64,000 bases of DNA from Candidatus Cohnella colombiensis (GTDB lineage: Bacteria > Bacillota > Bacilli > Paenibacillales > Paenibacillaceae): positions 744,001-808,000 of the forward strand of contig CP119317.1 of assembly GCA_029203125.1 (NCBI GenBank), in the 5' to 3' direction. Shown here in pieces: positions 19,194 to 27,272 of this stretch (position 1 is its first letter; each line of letters opens with the position of its first letter). The notes under the pieces are model-generated. The model worked only from the letters and a program-made list of their open reading frames with translations. It searched no databases and was not told the origin of the DNA. The position numbers and the translations under genes were made by a program.

Positions 19194-20222
19194 TTGCGAA
19201 GACCAACAACGATAAAAACAGTAACGATGTTAATTTATTTACAGATTTTATTTATTGCTTTTTTTGTGGGGCAACATTTAGTCATCTATTTTGTTCCCGC
19301 AGACAGCACGGGTAGCTTAGGCACATTTAAGAAGAATATTCTCGAAACGAACAAGATCGTTGAATATACTTCAGATATGCTGATCAGCAATTTGCTTTTC
19401 TTAATGATCCCTGTCATTGTGCTACTCCTCATCATGTTCTACATACGGAAACGGAAGCTAGTGCCATCGATATTGCTAACATTGATTTTACTATTAGTTG
19501 CCATTGTTCCCCTACAACGGTTCATCATTCTCGCTATGGTCATTTTCCTGTTTACTCCTAGCGCGCGCAAATACTTTAAAGGGGCATTGTTCGATGAGCC
19601 AGTGAAAGCATCTAAACGTGCAAATGATGCGATCGAAGTGGATGGTGAAGTCGTAAATACGACTGAATCAGTAGAACAAGAGAGTCAAAGAGAGCAACCG
19701 ATTACACTGGAAAAGCCAAAGTCTCGACCACTTTCGGAGCTAGAGGTAACGATTCGTGAAGCTACTGCAGATGATGCAGATACGATTCATGCTTTGATGC
19801 TCATGGCATTTGAAGAGTATCGTGCAAGCGTTCCGCCATCAAGTGCATTAGAGGAAACGAGCGATTCAATTCGCGAAGCTCTAACAAGTGGTGCAGAATC
19901 CGCAGCGATTGTATATGAGGACGATTTGGCAGTAGCGATGGTTCGCTATCAGATGACTGGCGATGCGATTTACTTCTTCCGCCTTTCGGTAGTGCCGAAC
20001 AAGCGACGTAGAGGGTATGCGAAGCGACTGATTAAATGGCTGGAGCATCTTGGTACATCCAAGGGTAAAGACATTAGCCGCTGTAAAGTTCGCCAGAATG
20101 TGCAAAACAATCTCGTCTTGTATCAAGACCTTGGGTATGAGGTCGTCGATCAAGAGCTTGTTGTACGTCCGACCGGAACCGTTAAGACGCTAACGATGGA
20201 AAAGAGCTTACGACCGCGATAA
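19194..20222 (+). CDS. Membrane-anchored GNAT N-acetyltransferase
   Basis: 342 residues from the TTG at 19194, chosen because AGGAGG precedes it by 7 bases. Residues 1-125 hold about four membrane helices. A polar linker (130-180) leads to a GNAT domain from about residue 185 (VTIREATADDADTIHAL). This domain has the acetyl-CoA pyrophosphate loop VVPNKRRRGYAKRLIKWL near 265-282 and a typical C-terminal NLVLYQDLGYE. GNAT enzymes acetylate amines; the substrate is not evident. The membrane half suggests a peptide, lipid or envelope substrate, but this is inference. Both neighbours are flanked by terminators, so it is monocistronic. Confidence 0.8.
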   Translation: MRRPTTIKTVTMLIYLQILFIAFFVGQHLVIYFVPADSTGSLGTFKKNILETNKIVEYTSDMLISNLLFLMIPVIVLLLIMFYIRKRKLVPSILLTLILLLVAIVPLQRFIILAMVIFLFTPSARKYFKGALFDEPVKASKRANDAIEVDGEVVNTTESVEQESQREQPITLEKPKSRPLSELEVTIREATADDADTIHALMLMAFEEYRASVPPSSALEETSDSIREALTSGAESAAIVYEDDLAVAMVRYQMTGDAIYFFRLSVVPNKRRRGYAKRLIKWLEHLGTSKGKDISRCKVRQNVQNNLVLYQDLGYEVVDQELVVRPTGTVKTLTMEKSLRPR

Positions 20223-20236
20223 TGTAACATTAAGAC

Positions 20237-20275
20237 AGGGGCGCCCCATAATTGAATTTATGGGGCGCCTCTTTG
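20237..20275 (+). terminator. Terminator of the membrane GNAT gene
   Basis: AGGGGCGCCCCATAA pairs with TTATGGGGCGCCTCT (G-U pairs only), followed by a short T stretch. Confidence 0.8.
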
Positions 20276-20292
20276 TGATTTAATCGATTATA

Positions 20293-20313
20293 GATTTTAG
20301 GGATGTATCCCCT
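20293..20313. repeat. Left fragment of a REP/MITE-like palindrome interrupted by the IS110 element
   Basis: TTTTAGGGATGTATCCCCT here is the outer left arm. Its inverted partner lies at about 21938-21958, read on the minus strand as AGGGAATGTATCTCCTGG. One indel and one transition separate the arms. See the right fragment at 21845-21958. Confidence 0.7.
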
Positions 20314-20319
20314 TCGTAT

Positions 20320-20520
20320 TATTAGGTCAGCCAGTTATTTCTGGTTGGCCTATTTTTATAGGCATTCTATGATGGTGGTAGCCGGGAGAACGCGTATCTC
20401 CTTGGGGAGCTTACCCCGTACCGGAAACTGTTCTCCCACTACTCCCAATGACCATGTTTGGGCTGGTTGAGGCTTGAGACCTCGTATAACAAGCGAAGCT
20501 ATGGGTTTGGAACCGTTGTG
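20320..20520 (+). ncRNA. Putative IS110 bridge RNA
   Basis: Noncoding left end of the IS110 element. It begins with a 12-bp stem-loop (20323-20334 with 20341-20352). A long interrupted stem follows: ATGGT, GTAG and GGGAGAAC pair with GTTCTCCC, CTAC and ACCAT (20372-20391 with 20430-20455). Its 38-base loop carries GTATCTCCTT (20394-20403), matching left flanking DNA 20305-20314 with one C/T difference, and ACCGGAAACT (20420-20429), complementary to right flanking DNA 21847-21856 with one wobble. A third folded part (20465-20514) could be the donor loop; it contains CGAAG, complementary to the core plus left-end CTTCG, but the donor match is otherwise weak. RNA ends are estimates. Confidence 0.75.
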
Positions 20521-20556
20521 GGATTGCCGGCTAGAATGATATCAGGAGGAGCTGAC

Positions 20557-21735
20557 ATGGAACCAGTTATCGGACTGGATGTGGCAAAAGGCGCGAGTGT
20601 ATTTCAAGCGTTCGTGAAGCGTAATGAGGTGTGTGGAAAGTCGGTAACAATTCGGCATACCGAGGAAGGGTTCGGACGACTTGGCGAAGTGATACGCACG
20701 CTTGAGGAACAAACGGGTAACCGAGCGGTTGTGGTTTTGGAGGCAACAGGGCACTATCATCGCATCGTTATAGCCTATTTGGAGCGTATGGAAATTACGC
20801 ACTTCATCGTTAATCCGCTATTATCTAAACGTTCGAAGAGCGCACAGTTACGTAAGGTGAAAACAGATGCAGCGGATGCCTGGCATTTGGCCGAAATGTA
20901 TTACAGAGGGGACGTGAAGCCTCATCGAACCTGGAACGAGTGCTACACGGAGTTGCAACACATAACAAGGCAACACGAGTTCGTGACCTCACTGTACGTG
21001 CAAGCAAAGCTTAATATGCGTGCTTTATTAGATCAGGTATTCCCAACCTATGAGGGGGTGTTTTCGGATCTTTTCTCCGCGACAGCTCTCACTACGTTGC
21101 AGATGTGCTTATCCGATCAAACTTTAGAATGGGACGAAGCCATTCGTAAACAAGCGAGTAAATCTCGTTCTGCATCGTGGATCTGCACGAAAATTGAGCA
21201 TCTAGAGTTTATTTATCGACAATGGAAAGAGAACAAGAATAGCCCTACTCAGATGCAGATGCTGAAAAGCATGGTGTCGTTGCTTCTTTCCATGCAGGAG
21301 CAAATCGAGGTGATCGAGGACCAGATAAGACAACTAGCCGGAGAACTACCGGAAGTGGAGTTAATAAAAAGTATTCCGGGCATAGGTGATAAGCTTGCTG
21401 CAGCCATTATTTCAGAAATTGGAGACGCGCAACAGTTCCAAGATCCGAAGCAACTCGTGGCGTTTGCGGGGCTAGATCCAGGTGTTCATAGTTCAGGTCA
21501 GTTTGTGGCCACAAGCAGTCGAATAACAAAACGGGGCTCCAAACGGCTTCGCCGGGCATTATTTCTAGCCGTACAATGTGGATTAAGACGTGACGCCAAC
21601 GCGAAATTAAAAGCCTACTACGATAAGAAAAGAAAAGAGGGCAAGCCCTACAAGGTGACGGTGATTGCTTGCGCCAACAAGCTATTGCATCACATTTACG
21701 CCATCTTGAAGAAAGGCCAGCCCTACCAACCATAA
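20557..21735 (+). CDS. IS110-family transposase (DEDD recombinase)
   Basis: 392 residues from the ATG at 20557, behind AGGAGGAGCTGAC; the frame is open further upstream, but that part is the noncoding left end. The N-terminal RuvC-like DEDD domain shows D8 (GLDVAKG), E62 (VVVLEATGHYH), D104 and D107 (KTDAADAWHL). A coiled region (about 215-265) leads to the Tnp_20 domain, with a helix-hairpin-helix-like KSIPGIGDKLAAAII and the Ser-containing GLDPGVHSSGQF. This family recombines donor and target DNA under the guidance of an RNA from the element. All motifs are intact, so the enzyme is probably active. Confidence 0.95.
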   Translation: MEPVIGLDVAKGASVFQAFVKRNEVCGKSVTIRHTEEGFGRLGEVIRTLEEQTGNRAVVVLEATGHYHRIVIAYLERMEITHFIVNPLLSKRSKSAQLRKVKTDAADAWHLAEMYYRGDVKPHRTWNECYTELQHITRQHEFVTSLYVQAKLNMRALLDQVFPTYEGVFSDLFSATALTTLQMCLSDQTLEWDEAIRKQASKSRSASWICTKIEHLEFIYRQWKENKNSPTQMQMLKSMVSLLLSMQEQIEVIEDQIRQLAGELPEVELIKSIPGIGDKLAAAIISEIGDAQQFQDPKQLVAFAGLDPGVHSSGQFVATSSRITKRGSKRLRRALFLAVQCGLRRDANAKLKAYYDKKRKEGKPYKVTVIACANKLLHHIYAILKKGQPYQP

Positions 21736-21844
21736 TCCATATTTATCCAAAATCCTCCACGACCATGGAGGTTATTTGGTATGCAGTAAAAGTATATCAG
21801 CTAGATACATGTAAGCCAAGGGATTAAATGTTGACAAGTATTAG

Positions 21845-21958
21845 CTGGTTTCCGGTTGCTCTTGAGATCGTGAAATCTGAATTTGTAAATTCTTAACAAG
21901 GAAATTTCACGATCTCAAATGCAAACGCTGTCGCTCCTCCAGGAGATACATTCCCTCT
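21845..21958. repeat. Right fragment of the REP/MITE-like palindrome; contains a 15-bp perfect inverted repeat
   Basis: TTGAGATCGTGAAAT (21862-21876) and its exact complement (21904-21918) flank a 27-base loop. Outward, CGGTTGC (21853-21859) and CGTTTGC on the other strand also match. Further out, GGGATGTATCCCCTGG (left part at 20300-20313 plus 21847-21848) matches the complement of CCAGGAGATACATTCCC. Before insertion the two fragments formed an imperfect palindrome of about 130 bp lying between two convergent genes. No T-run is present, so it is not an ordinary terminator. Confidence 0.7.
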
Positions 21959-21998
21959 TTTAATTATCGAGTTGAAGGCATTTTTGCCTGAATCAAAG

Positions 21999-22805
21999 TT
22001 AGTCACGTTTCAAAATAAATTTGTCCAAAACATGCTTAACGCCATCATCGTTGTTGCTCAATGTAACGAAGTTTGCAATTGCTTTCAGCGCAGGTACTGC
22101 GTTGCCCATCGCAACGCCTAGACCAGCAGCCTCGATCATCTCATGATCATTCATCGCATCGCCAACCGCAATTGTCTCTTCCATTGGAATGTCGTAATGC
22201 GCAGCTAGAAAACGAAGCGCATGCCCCTTTGTGCCTTCAAGATTTAAAAACTCTAAGAAATTCGGTTTCGACTTCGTAATGTAAACCTCAGATCCTTGCA
22301 TCTCTCTAAGCTCTGGCAAAAGCCCATCTAACCGAGCAGGCTCATCAATTGCAACAAACTTTGTTACTTTCTCATGTTGAAGCAGCGTTTCGAAATCTGG
22401 AATGACTTTGTAAGGAATTTTCGATAATTGCACATATGCTCGGATATGTTCGTTGTCGCTAGGCGAATACAGCTCATCGTTAATGGCTGCTTGAATATGA
22501 ATGCCACGCTGCTTGCAATATTCATAGATCCGCAATGCAGCAGCAGTCGGTACGTAACGTTCATAAAGCACTTCTTCATCCAGCAAGTTTTTAATAAGCG
22601 AGCCTTGGTAAGTAATGATCGGCACATTTAAGCCAACTTGTCGTGCTATCTTTTGCGCGGACGCGAACATGCGGCCAGTAGCAATCGTAACATGTGCGCC
22701 ATGAGCAATTGCAGCAGCCATCGCTTCACGTGTTGCTTCTGTTACAATTCCTTCATCTGTGAGCAATGTATCATCGAGATCGATCGCAATTAAACGGAAA
22801 GTCAT
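21999..22805 (-). CDS. Cof-type HAD-IIB hydrolase
   Basis: 268 residues, ATG at 22805 behind AGAGAGGGAGAAC. HAD motif I is IDLDDTLL (8-15), motif II TIATGR (about 40-45), motif III the Lys near residue 190 in GTKGHALRFL, and motif IV VGDAMNDHEMIEAAGLGVAMGNA (from about 215). The C2B cap between motifs II and III defines the Cof subfamily. Such enzymes dephosphorylate sugar phosphates, pyridoxal phosphate or flavin nucleotides; which one cannot be told. It is convergent with the IS element and is a single gene. Confidence 0.92.
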   Translation of the reverse strand: MTFRLIAIDLDDTLLTDEGIVTEATREAMAAAIAHGAHVTIATGRMFASAQKIARQVGLNVPIITYQGSLIKNLLDEEVLYERYVPTAAALRIYEYCKQRGIHIQAAINDELYSPSDNEHIRAYVQLSKIPYKVIPDFETLLQHEKVTKFVAIDEPARLDGLLPELREMQGSEVYITKSKPNFLEFLNLEGTKGHALRFLAAHYDIPMEETIAVGDAMNDHEMIEAAGLGVAMGNAVPALKAIANFVTLSNNDDGVKHVLDKFILKRD

Positions 22806-22951
22806 GGAGTTCTCCCTCTCTATCTATGGCGGTTTTTATCTTATTTTAGCATGAGATGGTCGTTTAAAGTATGTTCAGAGCAAAATTAGATAACGAGACA
22901 GCAACATTGAATGCAGGAATATAACATCAAATCTCGAAATTTATTAGAGAG

Positions 22952-22965
22952 GGAAATCGTTTTCT
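22952..22965. promoter_or_regulatory. cre-like palindrome before the beta-glucosidase gene
   Basis: GGAAATCGTTTTCT agrees with the cre consensus (TGnAAnCGnwnnCA) in the AA, CG and C positions and differs at the outer T and A. It sits about 30 bases before the gene start, suitable for carbon-catabolite repression by CcpA or control by another LacI-family protein. Confidence 0.45.
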
Positions 22966-22993
22966 ATCTAGTATATATATGGAGGGATTTACA

Positions 22994-24340
22994 TTGGCTC
23001 GCTTAGACTTTCCAAAAGATTTCGTATGGGGTACAGCAACAGCATCGTTTCAAATTGAAGGCGCGTATCAAGAAGATGGCCGTGGTATGTCGATTTGGGA
23101 TACGTTTTGTCGCACACCAGGTAAAGTGTATAACGGGGATAATGGCGACGTTGCATGTGACAGCTATCACCGCTATGAAGAAGATATCGCGTTGTTGAAA
23201 AAGCTCGGAGTTAAAGCCTATAGACTGTCGATCGCTTGGCCACGTATTTTTCCACAAGGCACTGGCGAAGTGAACGAGAAAGGCTTGGATTACTATAAGC
23301 GCGTTGTCGACGGCTTAATTGCTGCGGGCATCGAGCCATGTGTAACACTTTATCACTGGGATTTACCACAAGCGCTTCAAGACAAAGGTGGCTGGGCGAA
23401 TCGCGATACGATCGATGCATTCGTGAATTATGCTGAAGTCATCTTCAAAGCATTTGATGGTAAAATCAAGCAATATATCACATTCAATGAAACTTGGTGT
23501 GTGTCGTTCCTTTCGAACTACATCGGAGCGCATGCTCCTGGCAACAAGGATTTGCAGCTCGCAATTACGGTCGCTCACCACTGTATGGTAGCGCATGGTG
23601 AAGCGGTGAAGAAATTCCGCGCACTTGGCGTACAAGGTGAGATTGGAACGACGCATAACTTGTATTGGTTTGAGCCGTACTCTACATCTCCTGAAGATAT
23701 CGCAGCAGCACATCGCAATCGTGCTTACAATAACGAATGGTTCATGGAGCCAACGTTCAAGGGTACTTATCCGCAATTTATGGTTGACTGGTTCAAGATG
23801 AAGGGTGCAGAAGTGCCAATTGTTCCAGGCGACATGGAGACGATTGCTCAGCCGATCGACTTCATTGGAGTTAACTTCTATAGCGGGGGTTTTGGTCGTT
23901 ACAAGAAGAATGAAGGATTGTTTGATTGTGAAGAGGTGCAAGTAGGCTTCGACAAAACATTTATGGATTGGAATGTATACGCTGACGGCTTGTACAAAGT
24001 GCTTAGCTGGGTGAAGGAAGAGTATGGCGATACTCCTATTTACATTACGGAAAATGGCGCTTGCTATGACGATGAATTGACAGCAGACAATCGCGTACAC
24101 GATGAACTTCGTACGGAATATTTCCGTAAGCACTTCATTCAATGTCACCGTCTAATTGCATCTGGCGTACCTCTTAAAGGCTACTTTGCCTGGTCGTTGC
24201 TCGATAACTTCGAATGGGCAGAAGGCTATAAGAAGCGCTTCGGAATCGTATATACGAACTATGAGACGTTAGAGCGCCATCCGAAGGACAGCTACTATTT
24301 TATTCAAGATGTGATTAAAAACAACGGCTTTGATGTATAA
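22994..24340 (+). CDS. GH1 beta-glucosidase
   Basis: 448 residues from the TTG at 22994, chosen because the in-frame ATG at 22979 forms part of the ribosome-binding site (ATGGAGGGA). It is a full GH1 barrel: FVWGTATASFQIEGA at the start, acid/base Glu in TFNETW (about 165) and nucleophile Glu in YITENGA (about 353), with C-terminal FAWSLLDNFEWAEGY. It hydrolyses beta-linked glucosides; the lack of a signal peptide places it in the cytosol. The absence of a PTS gene nearby makes 6-phospho-substrates less likely, but this is not decisive. A cre-like site lies in its leader. Confidence 0.93.
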   Translation: MARLDFPKDFVWGTATASFQIEGAYQEDGRGMSIWDTFCRTPGKVYNGDNGDVACDSYHRYEEDIALLKKLGVKAYRLSIAWPRIFPQGTGEVNEKGLDYYKRVVDGLIAAGIEPCVTLYHWDLPQALQDKGGWANRDTIDAFVNYAEVIFKAFDGKIKQYITFNETWCVSFLSNYIGAHAPGNKDLQLAITVAHHCMVAHGEAVKKFRALGVQGEIGTTHNLYWFEPYSTSPEDIAAAHRNRAYNNEWFMEPTFKGTYPQFMVDWFKMKGAEVPIVPGDMETIAQPIDFIGVNFYSGGFGRYKKNEGLFDCEEVQVGFDKTFMDWNVYADGLYKVLSWVKEEYGDTPIYITENGACYDDELTADNRVHDELRTEYFRKHFIQCHRLIASGVPLKGYFAWSLLDNFEWAEGYKKRFGIVYTNYETLERHPKDSYYFIQDVIKNNGFDV

Positions 24341-24350
24341 TTAATCCACA

Positions 24351-24384
24351 AGCCGGGCTCTTCGCTAGAGTCCGGTTATATTTC
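24351..24384 (+). terminator. Terminator of the GH1 gene
   Basis: AGCCGGGCTC pairs with GAGTCCGGTT (two G-U pairs), 7-base loop, then a weak T-rich tail. Confidence 0.6.
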
Positions 24385-24475
24385 TCACCTTTGTAAACGC
24401 GCGTTCACAGGTTTATTCTTTAACAGATATCCAGTACAATAGAAGAATCACTGTATATCGAAAGAGGAATAGCAA

Positions 24476-26221
24476 ATGAATATCGTCGTTGCGACGCTTA
24501 ATGCGAAATATATCCACACCTCATTGGCATTACGCTGTTTGAAAGCATTCGCTGAGCCTGAATTTAAGGTGACCATGGCAGAGTACACGATCAAGGATCC
24601 TGTCATGAGCATTGCAGCGGACCTATACTCGAAAAAACCGGACGTGATCGGATTTTCGTGTTACATCTGGAACATTGAAGAGACGGTCGCTGTTATTGAC
24701 ATGCTGCGCAAGGTGCTACCAGAGGTGAAGATCTTGCTCGGTGGACCTGAAGTCAGCTATGATACCGAGTATTGGATGAATCGATTGACCGATGTAGATT
24801 TTATTATAATGGGCGAAGGAGAGGAGACGTTTCTAGATTTGCTTCGGCAAATCTCAACGGACCAAAAGTATCACTTCGTATTCGGGTTGGCATACCGCAA
24901 AGCTGGACAAGTCATTGTGAATGTAGGACGCCCTAAGCTAGACTTGTCAACGATCCCATCCCCCTATCGCTTTCCCGAGGACATACCTTCACTGGGCAAT
25001 CGAGTTGTTTATTTTGAGACGAGCAGAGGGTGTCCGTTCAACTGTCAATTTTGTTTGTCCAGTATTGAGGTTGGTGTCCGTTACTTCGATATCGAATGGG
25101 TGAAGGGGGAGATTACATACTTAATCGATCATGGTGCAAAGCTGATTAAGTTCGTTGACAGAACCTTTAATATTAAGCGTGAATATGCGATGGAAGTGTT
25201 TCAATTTCTGATCGATAATCACCGTGGATGCGTATTCCAGTTCGAGATTACAGCGGATATTATGCGTCCTGAAGTGCTCGATTTTCTCGCTGAGCATGCA
25301 CCTCCAGGCATTTTTCGCTTTGAGATCGGCGTTCAATCGACGAATGATCCGACGAATCTCGCTGTCCAGCGTCGTCAAAACTTCGAGAAGCTTTCTCGCA
25401 CAGTTGTAAAGGTAAAGGAAAGCGGCAAGATTGATCAGCACCTTGACTTGATCGCGGGTTTGCCACATGAAGACTATGACACCTTCCGAAAGACGTTCAA
25501 CGATGTGTTTGCGCTTCGACCTGAGGAATTGCAGCTTGGCTTCTTGAAGATGTTAAGAGGCACAGGGCTGCGAAATGATGCCGACAAGTATGGTTATATC
25601 TATATGGACCGTGCGCCATATGAGATGCTTGGCAACGATCTGATGCCGTTTGGCGACATCGTAAAAATTAAGCGCATAGAAGATGTTCTTGAGAAGTATT
25701 GGAATGCACACCGCATGGATCGGACGATGGAGTACTTAATCACACAAGCGTACTCGTCACCCTATGACTTTTTCCAAGCGTTTGGTGATTATTGGGAGCA
25801 GCAGGGGTGGAGTCGAATCGGGCACCAACTCGATCATCTGTTCTCGCGTTTATGGGAGTTCCTTGAAGCTGATTCTGCAGATCTGCTCAACAAGGACGTT
25901 GCATTCGGGTTATTGAGGATCGACTATTATTATCAGCATAAGTACAAGCCTCGTAAACTGTGGTGGGATGATCGCTTAGACAAGAAAGATTGGAATTCTA
26001 GCTTTAAGTTTGCGGCAAAGGAATTAGGTATGGACGAACGAGAATTGCAAAAGAAGGCTATGATCGATCGATTACCATTCGATTATACGTTATGGCAACA
26101 AGAAGGACGTGTGGATTACACTGCTCCAACACTGCTCGTAATGCTATATTCAGGTGAGGAAACATCGATGGAACTTATCGCGCTGCCTCATCCGGGCGGG
26201 ATTGTGGCGGCTCAAACCTAA
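24476..26221 (+). CDS. B12-binding-domain radical SAM protein with DUF4080
   Basis: 581 residues, ATG behind AAAGAGGAA. Residues 1-140 form a cobalamin-binding Rossmann domain (VVATLNAKYIHTSLALR, LLGGPEVSYD). The radical SAM core (about 175-380) has the cluster motif CPFNCQFC (about 187-194). Residues about 390-570 match DUF4080, which characterises this subgroup. Such enzymes do radical methylations or other rearrangements; no substrate has been assigned to my knowledge. The N-terminal domain lacks a clear DxHxxG cobalamin motif, so B12 binding is uncertain. The next gene starts 19 bases downstream, so an operon is likely. Confidence 0.88.
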   Translation: MNIVVATLNAKYIHTSLALRCLKAFAEPEFKVTMAEYTIKDPVMSIAADLYSKKPDVIGFSCYIWNIEETVAVIDMLRKVLPEVKILLGGPEVSYDTEYWMNRLTDVDFIIMGEGEETFLDLLRQISTDQKYHFVFGLAYRKAGQVIVNVGRPKLDLSTIPSPYRFPEDIPSLGNRVVYFETSRGCPFNCQFCLSSIEVGVRYFDIEWVKGEITYLIDHGAKLIKFVDRTFNIKREYAMEVFQFLIDNHRGCVFQFEITADIMRPEVLDFLAEHAPPGIFRFEIGVQSTNDPTNLAVQRRQNFEKLSRTVVKVKESGKIDQHLDLIAGLPHEDYDTFRKTFNDVFALRPEELQLGFLKMLRGTGLRNDADKYGYIYMDRAPYEMLGNDLMPFGDIVKIKRIEDVLEKYWNAHRMDRTMEYLITQAYSSPYDFFQAFGDYWEQQGWSRIGHQLDHLFSRLWEFLEADSADLLNKDVAFGLLRIDYYYQHKYKPRKLWWDDRLDKKDWNSSFKFAAKELGMDERELQKKAMIDRLPFDYTLWQQEGRVDYTAPTLLVMLYSGEETSMELIALPHPGGIVAAQT

Positions 26222-26240
26222 ACAGAAAGAGGGATTATGA

Positions 26241-27230
26241 ATGGTATATGAAGCAAGCTCGAATCGTTATGAAAACATGAAGTACAATCGCGTTGGACGT
26301 TCGGGGCTTAAGATCCCTGCCGTATCGCTTGGTCTGTGGCATAATTTCGGGGGTCAAGATTTATATGAGAACGGTCGTGCGATGGTAAGACGTTCGTTTG
26401 ATCTTGGTATTACACACTTTGATCTAGCAAACAATTATGGTCCACCTCAAGGATCAGCAGAAGAGGCGTTCGGCAAAATGCTCGCATCAGACTTGAAGCC
26501 TTATCGCGATGAGTTGATCATTTCGACGAAAGCGGGCTATTGGATGTGGCCTGGTCCCTATGGTGATAATGGCTCGCGCAAATATTTGATCTCAAGTCTA
26601 GATCAAAGCTTGAAGCGGATGGGGCTAGACTATGTTGATATTTTCTACCACCATCGCCCAGATCCAGATACTCCATTAGAAGAAACAATGGGTGCATTGG
26701 ATCAAATCGTAAGATCGGGTAAAGCACTGTATGTCGGAATCTCGAACTATCGCCCTGCTGAAGCGAAGAGAGCAATTGAGATTTTGAAAGACCTTGGCAC
26801 GCCTCTGCTCATCCATCAACCGAATTATAATATGTTTGATCGTTGGATTGAAGATGGCTTGCAGGATGTGCTTGATGAGGGTGGAGTCGGTTCCATTGTA
26901 TTCTCACCACTAGCACAAGGGCTGTTGACGAACAAGTATCTTGGAGGCATCCCTAGCGATTCTCGTGCAGCAAGTGCGCATGGTTTCTTGAAGGAAAGCC
27001 ATGTAACACCAGAGGTGCTCGCTAAAGTAAGCAAGCTGAACGATATTGCTGTCGCTCGTGGTCAGACGTTGGCGCAGCTGGCACTTGCGTGGGCATTGCG
27101 TGGCGGTCGCGTAACGAGTGTGCTGATCGGTGCGAGCCGTGTCAGCCAAATCGATGATAACGTTGCAGCATTGAACAATCTCGACTTCTCTGTAGAGGAA
27201 CTTGCTCGAATTGAAGCTATTTTGAAATAA
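26241..27230 (+). CDS. Aldo/keto reductase, L-glyceraldehyde-3-phosphate reductase (YghZ) type
   Basis: 329 residues with the AKR catalytic tetrad in context: Asp in THFDLANNYG with Tyr four residues on, Lys in ISTKAGYWMWPGPYG and His in YVDIFYHHRPDPDTP. The GPYGDNGSRKYL insertion and the FDRWIEDGL segment are typical of the YghZ/AKR14 group, which reduces L-glyceraldehyde-3-phosphate and methylglyoxal with NADPH. NADPH-binding residues are in the C-terminal VLIGASRVSQIDDNV. Probably cytosolic detoxification. It follows the radical SAM gene closely; the partnership is not known. Confidence 0.9.
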   Translation: MVYEASSNRYENMKYNRVGRSGLKIPAVSLGLWHNFGGQDLYENGRAMVRRSFDLGITHFDLANNYGPPQGSAEEAFGKMLASDLKPYRDELIISTKAGYWMWPGPYGDNGSRKYLISSLDQSLKRMGLDYVDIFYHHRPDPDTPLEETMGALDQIVRSGKALYVGISNYRPAEAKRAIEILKDLGTPLLIHQPNYNMFDRWIEDGLQDVLDEGGVGSIVFSPLAQGLLTNKYLGGIPSDSRAASAHGFLKESHVTPEVLAKVSKLNDIAVARGQTLAQLALAWALRGGRVTSVLIGASRVSQIDDNVAALNNLDFSVEELARIEAILK

Positions 27231-27272
27231 TATTGTACTCATAGGTTGTATGCCTGAGGGGATGTGTACGTA

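Larger units (their letters stand above)
20314..21846 (+). mobile_element. IS110-family insertion sequence, about 1533 bp
   Basis: Boundaries are inferred from guide matches rather than from terminal inverted repeats, which this family lacks. The target-loop guides of the upstream RNA match DNA just left of 20314 and just right of 21846, and both junctions carry the dinucleotide CT (20312-20313 and 21845-21846), the expected duplicated core. The element has a 243-bp left end with the putative bridge RNA, a 1179-bp transposase gene and a 111-bp right end. The size is normal for IS110. The right end includes a small hairpin, CCTCCA...TGGAGG. Boundary error is about two bases. Confidence 0.8.

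Noticed and set aside
20465..20514. Clean donor loop of the IS110 bridge RNA
   Set aside because: Only CGAAG and GTAT match the expected donor ends; too short to claim without comparative data, so it is mentioned as unresolved rather than listed as a feature.
23363..24148. A 261-residue frame antisense to the GH1 beta-glucosidase gene
   Set aside because: The GH1 protein on the plus strand has all catalytic motifs; the antisense frame has no ribosome-binding site, no recognisable domain and an amino acid composition typical of a codon-shadow.
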